A DNA stretch of 8,347 nt from positions 1 to 8,347 of the forward strand of contig DOVG01000123.1 of NCBI GenBank assembly GCA_003520205.1. The letters are read 5' to 3'. A program made the position numbers and the translations under genes. Origin of the DNA: Lachnospiraceae bacterium (GTDB lineage: Bacteria > Bacillota > Clostridia > Lachnospirales > Lachnospiraceae). A model generated the notes under the pieces. That model made no database searches. It was not told the origin of the DNA and was given only the letters and a program-made list of their open reading frames with translations. Below, in pieces: positions 1-5,793 of this stretch. Numbering within the stretch: the stretch's first letter is position 1; each line of letters begins with the position of its first letter.

Positions 1-1791
1 AATATTAAGGTTACAGACTTTGGTATAGCGAAGGCTGCAACTTCAACTACTATGTCCACAACGGGTATAGGGTCAGTTCATTATATATCCCCGGAACAGG
101 CAAGAGGTGGATATAGTGACGAAAGAAGCGACATTTATTCACTTGGTATAACCATGTATGAAATGGTTACTGGAAGAGTTCCATTTGAAGGCGATACAAA
201 TGTAGCCATTGCGCTTATGCATATCCAGAATGATATGATACCGCCTAGAGAACTGTATCCGGACATATATCCGAGCTTTGAGAAAATCATAATGAAGGCT
301 ACACAGAAGAAGCCTGAAAGAAGATATCTTACTGCAGCGGCACTTATAGCTGATCTGAACAGAGTTAAGGATAATCCAAGTATAGACATTATAGTTGCAC
401 CGCCTTCATCAGTGACAGGGGCTCCAACCCAGCAGTTCACTAATGAAGATATGCAGAGAATCAAGGAAGAAAGCTCTGTAAAGGTTGCGAATGATCATGT
501 ATATAGAGAAGAGCCGGCAGCAGGTGGTTCATCTGAAGTTTCTCCTGACAGAAGCAGAATTGAAGCGATACTGAGACAGGCAGAAGAAGATGAATATAGC
601 TACGAGGAAGAGATTCCTGAGAGACGTCCGGAGAAGAAGAAAGGCAGTATCAAGAAAATCAGCGATGATGACGATGAGCCTTATGATGACAGATATGAAC
701 GTGACGAAGAAGAGGATGTAGATCCAAAGCTTGAGAAAGCTGTTATGATAGGTGGTATAGCAGCGGCTGTAATAGTAGCAGTTCTACTGTTTGTATTTAT
801 AGGAAATATGGCTGGCTGGTTTGATTTCGGTAAGAAGAAAGAGACCACAGAAGTTACAACAGAGGCTACCACGGAAGAGGTGGTTACTGAAGAAAAGAAG
901 ATAGAGATGCCTGACCTCGTTGGTCTTAGTCAGAAGGCAGCAGAGAAGGATCTTAAAGAGGCGGGATTAAATAACTTCCAGTTTGTAGAAGAGAATTCTG
1001 TAGACGTTAAGGAAGGTTATGTCATAAGCCAGAATGTTGAGCCAAAGACAAGTATTGCAAAGGATACCCAGCTGATCATCACTGTTAGTGCAGGAGCTGA
1101 AGAGCTTACTATTAGTGATGTTACAGATATGGATGAAGATGAAGCGTTCAAAGTGCTTGAGAAACAGGGATTCAAGCCTACACGTTCATACAAGTTCGAT
1201 GACGATATAGACAAGGGCAGAGTTATATCTACAGATCCAAAGGCAGGAGAGAAGCTTAAAGCCGGCGAGACAATCGTTATCTATGTAAGTCAGGGTGAGG
1301 AAGAGAAGATAGTCAGAGTTCCTGATCTCTCAGGACTTACAGAGACTACTGCAAGAGGAAGTCTTGAATCAGTTGGTCTTAGTGTTGGTGATGTCAGCTA
1401 TGAATACAGTTCAAGTATCCCTGAGGGAGAAGTTGTAAGTCAGAGCATAGCACCTGAGACAGAGGTTAAGGAAGGTACTGCTGTTGGATTTGTAATCAGT
1501 AAGGGAGCTGAGAAGAAATCCTACAGAGGTAGAGTCAATGGTACAATCACGACTGATGATGATAGTTTGTGGGAGGAAAATGTAAAAGTTACAGTATTTA
1601 TTGCTGATAATTCAGGTACATATCAGGTATATCAGACGGTTGCGCCTGGTGAAACAATAGAGATAGATGGCTCCTATGACGCACTTCAGTTTAATAATGG
1701 TACAGTTACATTTATTGTTGAGACAGAGGACGGAGAGGATGTAACAGATTCATATTCTCAGTCGCTGACACTTACTTACGAAGAGATGTAA
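1..1791 (+). CDS. pknB: PknB/PrkC-type Ser/Thr protein kinase with PASTA repeats (5' end missing)
   Basis: Membrane eukaryotic-type kinase that senses cell-wall fragments outside and phosphorylates cytoplasmic proteins. The reading frame is open from base 1, so the start, the P-loop and the catalytic loop lie upstream; 596 residues are visible. Counting from base 1, DFG is at residues 6-8, followed by a Thr/Ser-rich activation loop and GSVHYISPEQARGG (about 24-37), the PrkC signature. The kinase fold ends near residue 120. A highly charged linker follows (about 150-245), with clusters of Glu, Asp and Lys. One membrane helix lies at about 247-267, then a Thr/Glu-rich stalk, three PASTA repeats (about 301-364, 368-432, 437-501) and a C-terminal beta-rich region (about 507-596). 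Ser/Thr kinases of Bacillus and Staphylococcus also carry an Ig-like domain after three PASTA repeats, so this tail may be equivalent. rsgA follows after one base, suggesting co-transcription; the cognate phosphatase gene is probably just upstream (inference). Confidence 0.96.
   Translation, partial: NIKVTDFGIAKAATSTTMSTTGIGSVHYISPEQARGGYSDERSDIYSLGITMYEMVTGRVPFEGDTNVAIALMHIQNDMIPPRELYPDIYPSFEKIIMKATQKKPERRYLTAAALIADLNRVKDNPSIDIIVAPPSSVTGAPTQQFTNEDMQRIKEESSVKVANDHVYREEPAAGGSSEVSPDRSRIEAILRQAEEDEYSYEEEIPERRPEKKKGSIKKISDDDDEPYDDRYERDEEEDVDPKLEKAVMIGGIAAAVIVAVLLFVFIGNMAGWFDFGKKKETTEVTTEATTEEVVTEEKKIEMPDLVGLSQKAAEKDLKEAGLNNFQFVEENSVDVKEGYVISQNVEPKTSIAKDTQLIITVSAGAEELTISDVTDMDEDEAFKVLEKQGFKPTRSYKFDDDIDKGRVISTDPKAGEKLKAGETIVIYVSQGEEEKIVRVPDLSGLTETTARGSLESVGLSVGDVSYEYSSSIPEGEVVSQSIAPETEVKEGTAVGFVISKGAEKKSYRGRVNGTITTDDDSLWEENVKVTVFIADNSGTYQVYQTVAPGETIEIDGSYDALQFNNGTVTFIVETEDGEDVTDSYSQSLTLTYEEM
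739..801 (+). other. Single transmembrane helix of the PASTA kinase
   Basis: This stretch encodes about 21 mostly Val, Ile, Ala, Leu and Gly residues, beginning at AVMIGGIAAAVIV. It is flanked by a very acidic/basic cytoplasmic segment on one side and GNMAGWFDFGKKK on the other. It separates the kinase from the PASTA repeats, as expected for a type II single-pass receptor kinase with its C-terminus outside. The Thr/Glu-rich stalk after it is low complexity. Confidence 0.9.
901..1503 (+). repeat. Three tandem PASTA domains
   Basis: Three repeats of about 65 residues are seen within the kinase gene: 901-1092, 1102-1296 and 1309-1503. Each starts with a hydrophobic strand, then a helix rich in Ala/Glu, a segment with 'G-x-V-I/V-S' (YVISQ, RVISTD, EVVSQ), and ends with a strand plus 'S-x-G' (SAG, SQG, SKG). 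Repeats 1 and 3 carry the canonical opening (MPDLVGLS and VPDLSGLT). Repeat 2 opens with ISDVTDMD and lacks the usual Pro and Gly. PASTA domains bind muropeptides or lipid II in several characterised kinases; which ligand is bound here cannot be read from sequence. Confidence 0.9.
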
Positions 1792-1792
1792 T

Positions 1793-2668
1793 ATGATAAA
1801 CGGAAGAATTATAAAAGGTATAGGCGGCTTCTACTATGTAGTGGCCGCTCATACTTTATATGAATGCAGGGCACGAGGTCTTTTCAGGAAAGAAGGACGA
1901 ACTCCGCTGGTTGGTGATATAGTAGATATAGAGCCGACAGGTGAAGAGGGGAAAGCATATCTTTTGGATATACATGAGAGATCATCTGAACTGGTTAGAC
2001 CTGCGGTTGCGAATGCAGATCAGGTGCTGCTTGTTTTTTCTGCAAGTAAGCCGGCTGTAAGTGATGGGCTTATAGGCAGATTTCTTGCAAATATGGAGCA
2101 GCAGGATATAGAAACAAGTCTTTGTCTGACGAAGACAGACCATTTGTCAGAAGAAGAACTTGAATCAATAAAAAAGAATTACGAGCTTGCAGGGTACGAT
2201 CTGTATCCTGTTTCAAATAAAACAGGTGAAGGACTTGATATGGTCAGGTCATTTCTTAAGGGCAAAAAAACAGTATTGTCTGGTGCATCGGGGGTAGGAA
2301 AGTCATCTCTTATTAAGTCGATTATTCCTGACAGTAACGTAGAAGTTGGCGAGATAAGTCAGAAAATAGGACGCGGTAAGAATACTACAAGACATACTGA
2401 AATTATTCCTGTTGATGAAACAAGCTTTGTATATGATACACCAGGTTACAGTTCTATAGAACTGCTTATAAATGACGAGAGTGAACTGGATTTTCTTATG
2501 AGGGAGTTCAGACCATATCTGGGACAGTGCAGATTTACCGGCTGTTCACATTTAAATGAACCTGACTGTATAATAAGGGAAAAAGTGGATGAAGGCGTGA
2601 TATCTCATATACGTTATGAGAGTTACAAGGAAATGTATCTAGATGTAAAGGGCAGGAGGAGATGGTAA
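1793..2668 (+). CDS. rsgA: Small ribosomal subunit biogenesis GTPase RsgA (YjeQ/YloQ family)
   Basis: Circularly permuted GTPase that binds the 30S subunit late in assembly and checks the decoding centre. The 291-residue length fits the family. An N-terminal OB-fold (about 1-70) is followed by GTPase motifs in the permuted order: G4 TKTD (113-116), G5 near PVSNKTGEG (139-147), G1 GASGVGKSS (164-172, Lys170), G2 around TTRHT (198-202) and G3 DTPG (215-218). The C-terminal zinc motif is complete: Cys246, Cys251, His253 and Cys259. The start codon lies one base after the kinase stop, with a weak AAGAG purine tract inside the end of the kinase gene, so translational coupling is likely. In Bacillus the equivalent GTPase also sits downstream of the PrkC kinase and is reported as a kinase substrate, which gives the linkage a plausible regulatory meaning here. 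Confidence 0.97.
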   Translation: MINGRIIKGIGGFYYVVAAHTLYECRARGLFRKEGRTPLVGDIVDIEPTGEEGKAYLLDIHERSSELVRPAVANADQVLLVFSASKPAVSDGLIGRFLANMEQQDIETSLCLTKTDHLSEEELESIKKNYELAGYDLYPVSNKTGEGLDMVRSFLKGKKTVLSGASGVGKSSLIKSIIPDSNVEVGEISQKIGRGKNTTRHTEIIPVDETSFVYDTPGYSSIELLINDESELDFLMREFRPYLGQCRFTGCSHLNEPDCIIREKVDEGVISHIRYESYKEMYLDVKGRRRW

Positions 2669-2670
2669 TG
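2651..2670 (+). promoter_or_regulatory. Ribosome binding site and TAATG stop/start overlap for rpe
   Basis: GGAGGA at 2655-2660 lies only one base from an ATG at 2662 but seven bases from the ATG at 2668. The second ATG shares its A with the rsgA TAA stop, giving TAATG. The spacing and the N-terminus it yields (MNILAPSMLS, matching the usual Rpe start) favour 2668 over 2662. This arrangement suggests termination-reinitiation coupling between rsgA and rpe. Confidence 0.85.
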
Positions 2671-3315
2671 AATATTCTTGCGCCATCCATGCTTTCAATT
2701 GATTTTGGAAATATGGAGAGGGATTTAAAAGTAGCTTATAATGCGGGGGCTGATACTATTCATGTAGATATTATGGATGGTTATTTTGTGTCGAATATCT
2801 CTTTTGGACCACCGGTAGTGCAGTATGTAAGAAAGATCTTGCCGGAGGCGATTCTTGATGTACATATGATGGTAATTGATCCGACAAGATATCTCGATGT
2901 TGTTAAACTGGTGGGTGGAAATAATTTTACAATTCATTATGAGGCAACAAAGGATCCACTGGGGGATATAGAGAAGATAAGAAATGCGGGTCTTAAACCG
3001 GGTATATCAATTAAACCCGGAACACCGGTTGATGTACTTGAGTCATTGGTTGATAAGGTGGATCATGTTCTTATTATGAGTGTAGAACCGGGCTTCGGTG
3101 GACAGTCATTTCAGGAACAGGCACTTGATAAGATAAGCGCTGTAAGACAGATGAGGTCTGATGTGGATATTGAGGTTGATGGGGGCGTTAATCTTGATAA
3201 TCTGCAGAGCGTAATTGATGCAGGTGCAAATATGATAGTTGCGGGATCTGCAATATTTAAGGGAGATATTAGAGATAATATATGTAATTTCCGCAAGAAG
3301 CTCGGACTTATGTAA
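2668..3315 (+). CDS. rpe: Ribulose-phosphate 3-epimerase
   Basis: Interconverts D-ribulose 5-phosphate and D-xylulose 5-phosphate in the non-oxidative pentose phosphate pathway; cytoplasmic TIM barrel. The 215 residues from ATG 2668 are the usual family length. Visible motifs are APSMLSIDF (5-13), HVDIMDG (32-38), the His66 region DVHMMV (64-69), MSVEPGFGGQ (137-146), EVDGGV (169-174) and the phosphate-binding VAGSAIF (191-197). By family knowledge the divalent metal is held by His32, Asp34, His66 and Asp171, with Asp34 and Asp171 as the acid/base pair; all four are present. The gene overlaps rsgA by one base. rsgA-rpe-thiamine pyrophosphokinase is a common order in Firmicutes, so the location supports the call. 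An upstream in-frame ATG at 2662 would add two residues but is badly placed relative to the ribosome binding site. Confidence 0.97.
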   Translation: MNILAPSMLSIDFGNMERDLKVAYNAGADTIHVDIMDGYFVSNISFGPPVVQYVRKILPEAILDVHMMVIDPTRYLDVVKLVGGNNFTIHYEATKDPLGDIEKIRNAGLKPGISIKPGTPVDVLESLVDKVDHVLIMSVEPGFGGQSFQEQALDKISAVRQMRSDVDIEVDGGVNLDNLQSVIDAGANMIVAGSAIFKGDIRDNICNFRKKLGLM

Positions 3316-3354
3316 GTTAATGCCAAGGCTTACAATCATTTAAAGCTGGTGTTA

Positions 3355-3370
3355 AGTGAGGAATGATATG
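3355..3370 (+). promoter_or_regulatory. Ribosome binding site deciding the thiamine pyrophosphokinase start
   Basis: AGTGAGG (3355-3361) sits six bases before ATG 3368. A longer reading from GTG 3356 would put the start codon inside this Shine-Dalgarno-like tract, leaving no site of its own. The ATG at 3368 also gives the conserved family opening MKCLIIAGG, so it is preferred. Confidence 0.75.
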
Positions 3371-4033
3371 AAGTGCTTGATAATAGCTGGAGGAAGTATA
3401 GACTTTGACCAGTTAAAAAGTATATATAAAAAAATATCTGATTCATCTGTGTATGTGATAACCTGTGACAGGGGAACTATGTATGCACTGGAGGCAGGGA
3501 TACCTGTTGATAAAGCTATCGGAGATTTTGATTCTGTAAGTAAAGAAGAATATGAAGATATACGAGTAAAGGTCATATCAGATTCAGGAGAGGAAGCTAT
3601 AGAGAAACTGATTCCGGAGAAAGATGATACTGACAGCGAACATGCTATTAGATATGCCATATCACTGCGACCTGAGGAAATAATTATAATGGGAGCAACT
3701 GGAAGCAGACTTGATCATACATTTTCAGTTATAAATATGCTGAAACTGTGTTTTGAACAAAATGTCCCTGCATGCATACTTGATAAAAATAACAGAATCA
3801 GGGTGCTGAAGGGCGAGTTTGTATTTGAGAAGAAGAATATATATGGCAAGTATATCTCGCTGATTCCTTATGGTGAGGATGCTTTTATAGAGAGTATATC
3901 AGGATTCAAATATGAGATAGAAAATACACTGCTTCCTAAAGCAGCCGGACTTGGGGTCAGCAACGAGCTTTCTCAGGAAAAGGGTGTTATAAAAACAAGA
4001 GATTATGTGATTGTCTTTGAGTCAAAGGATTGA
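3368..4033 (+). CDS. Thiamine pyrophosphokinase (thiamine diphosphokinase)
   Basis: Transfers pyrophosphate from ATP to thiamine, giving the cofactor thiamine diphosphate used by transketolase and pyruvate-type enzymes. The 221 residues match the TPK/ThiN family length. Motifs in order: a beta-strand opening CLIIAGG (3-9), CDRG (33-36, usually ADRG), GDFDS (52-56), EKDDTDSEHA (84-93) and GATGSRLDHTFS (109-120), which together form the nucleotide, metal and thiamine sites. The C-terminal beta domain ends with SNEL (198-201) and a final hydrophobic strand. The gene follows rpe after 52 bases in which I see no terminator, and is followed at once by the symporter-like gene. Its product supplies the cofactor for transketolase, which uses the Rpe product, a reasonable functional link. 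Symbols thiN and tnr are both used for this family, so none is assigned. Confidence 0.95.
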   Translation: MKCLIIAGGSIDFDQLKSIYKKISDSSVYVITCDRGTMYALEAGIPVDKAIGDFDSVSKEEYEDIRVKVISDSGEEAIEKLIPEKDDTDSEHAIRYAISLRPEEIIIMGATGSRLDHTFSVINMLKLCFEQNVPACILDKNNRIRVLKGEFVFEKKNIYGKYISLIPYGEDAFIESISGFKYEIENTLLPKAAGLGVSNELSQEKGVIKTRDYVIVFESKD

Positions 4034-4058
4034 TACGTACTTTTATGGAGTTAAAACA

Positions 4059-5510
4059 GTGAACAGAAGAGAGTTTGCTCTTGGGAAAAGAATAAAAAGC
4101 TATGAACTGGGGTTTGTAGGTCCCCTTTTTATTGCTGCATTTCCGGGTGGGATGATCCTGCCTTTTTATGTTTATCTGTTTGGAGCAGGAGTGTTCTGGG
4201 AGTATGTTGGTATTATTATCTGCATGGCTTTAGTGTGGAATTATTCGTCTTACAAGCTTATGCGTTATGCAAAAAGACATAAAAGTATCTGCACACTTCC
4301 TGGTTTTTTAAAGCATAGATTTAAGGATGACAAAGATTATCTTAGAATCATTATGTCCGTTGAGACAGTTGTGTTATCGATAATCATTATGTCACTTATC
4401 ATAAAAGAACTTGGGATAATTATTTTTGAGACATTTAATATAGACTGTACTATTGCAGAGTTCTGTGCGGCCGTCATTCCGGCAGCGATTATTTGTGTGT
4501 TTGGATATAGCGCCATTGCTAAGACGGCTCCGTATAAGGCTACATTTATGCTTGCAGTAGTAGTAATTATCAGTGTGCATGCCTACTTTGACCAGGGTAT
4601 ACGTACACTTGTTCGGAATATGATGGCAATGGATGTGACCGGAAGTGTAAGTGATTACATGAATGTTATGTATCATAATGGCAGGTTTCTGGCATTCGAG
4701 GATTATGTATCTCTTATATCTATGGGACTCCTGGCTTTAGGAATGCCATTTATGCTTACTACATTTTTCTCGGTCGATAATTCAGATAAGATAAATAACG
4801 GGAAGATAATCATGATAGTATTTCTTCCGATATTCTTCGTTTCAGCAGCTATTATGGGTGGCATATCAAGAGGATATATGTATCCGCATAAACTGACTAA
4901 TTCTTTATCAGGATATATAAGAATTCTTTTTAGCCGTCTGTGTGAAGATGGGGGATTTGGAAAGCTGCTGGGTTATATGTTTATAGCATTTATCATACTT
5001 GCGGTTGTTATTACATTTGAAGGATCGCTGCATGTATCTTCTATGATCATATACGAGGATATAATACGTGGCGGAGGACTTATCCGAATCAGAAAGAAGA
5101 ATGAAAGACTGGTTATAGCACTTATTACATATCTTGTTGCGCTTATGTGTTTTGTGATAAGTGAATGCATAGAAGGTCTGACGATAAATGTAATAGTTGT
5201 ATTTATAGGTACATTAGGGTGTTCAGTTGCGCCAACTGTTTTTATGACGCTCAGATGGAAGAGAATGAACAAATATGGTGCAATGGCAGGGCTTATAAGC
5301 GGAATGATTTCTGTTCCGCTGCTGAAATATGCAGCATTGTTTGGTGAGTCAGGAAATAAAAAGGCATTATGTGATGTACTGGGAGTGAATTCTGTGGTTC
5401 CGGCAATGCTGGTTTCTTTTCTGATGATAGTTCTGGTTAGTTTGATAACACCTAAACCGTCTGAAGAAATACAGGAAGAATATGCAGATATAAAACACAG
5501 GATGACATAA
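4059..5510 (+). CDS. Divergent sodium:solute symporter (SSS/PutP-like) family membrane protein
   Basis: Polytopic membrane protein of 483 residues; substrate unknown. About 12 hydrophobic helices are seen, near residues 17-42, 45-64, 96-116, 134-152, 158-177, 215-238, 249-268, 302-322, 350-368, 375-394, 406-424 and 446-464. SSS-like landmarks by eye are REFALGKR (4-11, compare the loop EFFLGGR), TLPGFLKHRF (79-88, compare TLPDFFENRF), HVSSMIIYEDI (325-335, compare LLVSSSALTEDF) and RWKRMNKYGAMAGLISG (399-415, compare YWKRMTRNGALAG). The family's usual first helix before the EFFLGGR loop is absent, and the expected sodium-site residues are not obvious. The start is uncertain: GTG 4059 has GGAG (4047-4050) eight bases upstream. 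TTG 4011 would overlap the kinase gene by 23 bases with only AAGAGA before it. An in-frame stop at 4008-4010 rules out a longer protein. The position after thiamine pyrophosphokinase hints at, but does not show, vitamin transport. Confidence 0.8.
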   Translation: MNRREFALGKRIKSYELGFVGPLFIAAFPGGMILPFYVYLFGAGVFWEYVGIIICMALVWNYSSYKLMRYAKRHKSICTLPGFLKHRFKDDKDYLRIIMSVETVVLSIIIMSLIIKELGIIIFETFNIDCTIAEFCAAVIPAAIICVFGYSAIAKTAPYKATFMLAVVVIISVHAYFDQGIRTLVRNMMAMDVTGSVSDYMNVMYHNGRFLAFEDYVSLISMGLLALGMPFMLTTFFSVDNSDKINNGKIIMIVFLPIFFVSAAIMGGISRGYMYPHKLTNSLSGYIRILFSRLCEDGGFGKLLGYMFIAFIILAVVITFEGSLHVSSMIIYEDIIRGGGLIRIRKKNERLVIALITYLVALMCFVISECIEGLTINVIVVFIGTLGCSVAPTVFMTLRWKRMNKYGAMAGLISGMISVPLLKYAALFGESGNKKALCDVLGVNSVVPAMLVSFLMIVLVSLITPKPSEEIQEEYADIKHRMT

Positions 5511-5534
5511 GTATTGAAAGGCATATAAAGAACA

Positions 5535-5559
5535 AAGGCATCTCCGGATGAGATGCCTT
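5535..5559 (+). terminator. Hairpin after the symporter-like gene, possible transcription terminator
   Basis: A perfect 10-base-pair stem is formed by AAGGCATCTC (5535-5544) and GAGATGCCTT (5550-5559) around a five-base loop CGGAT. It lies 24 bases after the symporter-like stop. The + strand continues with AAATATACAC, so there is no proper U tract. The minus strand reads TTGTTCTTTATA after the stem and looks a little more like an intrinsic terminator, although no minus-strand gene is seen. It may be an imperfect terminator, a bidirectional one, or an RNA 3'-end stabilising structure. Confidence 0.55.
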
Positions 5560-5657
5560 AAATATACACTATTCATAGGGTGAGAGAGTTATGAAAAATC
5601 TATAGTCTCAATATAACCCCCAAATATGAATAAACTATTAACAAATAGATAAATAAT

Positions 5658-5715
5658 TGTAAAAGGTTTACATATTATCGGAAATATTTATTCGATTTTT
5701 GTAAAAAGTGTAAAG
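5658..5715 (+). promoter_or_regulatory. Cluster of TGTAAA elements, candidate operator
   Basis: TGTAAA occurs at 5658, 5700 and 5709 on the + strand and in reverse orientation (TTTACA) at 5667-5672. The first and the inverted copy form the palindrome TGTAAAAGGTTTACA (5658-5672), with six-base arms and a three-base centre. The copies at 5700 and 5709 are direct repeats nine bases apart. The cluster lies just upstream of the predicted bactofilin promoter. The surroundings are A/T-rich, so chance is possible, and I do not recognise the regulator. Confidence 0.35.
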
Positions 5716-5720
5716 TTTCT

Positions 5721-5748
5721 TTAATATAGAGTGTTTTTGTGGTAGAAT
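5721..5748 (+). promoter_or_regulatory. Predicted sigma-A promoter of the bactofilin-pyrH-frr-uppS unit
   Basis: TTAATA (5721-5726, four of six matches to TTGACA) and TAGAAT (5743-5748, five of six matches to TATAAT) are separated by 16 bases. The -10 box lies about 42 bases before the bactofilin start, leaving room for a short leader. It is the best promoter candidate I see in the only sizeable gap of the window. Other A/T-rich pairs nearby could be argued. Confidence 0.5.
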
Positions 5749-5777
5749 AGACTCTGTGTTAAAAACTGTTTTTATGT

Positions 5778-5793
5778 GGAGGACAGTAGAATG
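5778..5793 (+). promoter_or_regulatory. Strong ribosome binding site deciding the bactofilin start
   Basis: GGAGGA at 5778-5783 is seven bases from ATG 5791. A longer in-frame reading from GTG 5776 would begin over the ribosome binding site itself, so 5791 is the start to use. Confidence 0.88.

Noticed and set aside
2662..2667. ATG 2662 as the rpe start
   Set aside because: Only one base separates it from GGAGGA; ATG 2668 has proper spacing and forms a TAATG overlap with rsgA.
3316..3367. Gap between rpe and thiamine pyrophosphokinase checked for a terminator or TPP riboswitch
   Set aside because: Only 52 bases, with no stable hairpin plus U tract and no THI-box elements; too short for a full riboswitch.
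4973..5524. A 183-codon open frame on the minus strand opposite the symporter-like gene
   Set aside because: It lies entirely against a supported membrane-protein gene and shows no recognisable motif; the + frame explains the sequence.
5591..5605. Very short open frame ATG...TAG (four codons) after a purine-rich tract
   Set aside because: Too short to support as a gene, with nothing indicating a leader peptide such as runs of one amino-acid codon.
5572..5630. Possible structured leader or riboswitch (TTCATA/TATGAA and TGAGA/TCTCA pairings after the hairpin)
   Set aside because: The arms are only five or six A/T-rich pairs with mutually exclusive partners, they lie upstream of the predicted promoter, and they match no riboswitch core I know.
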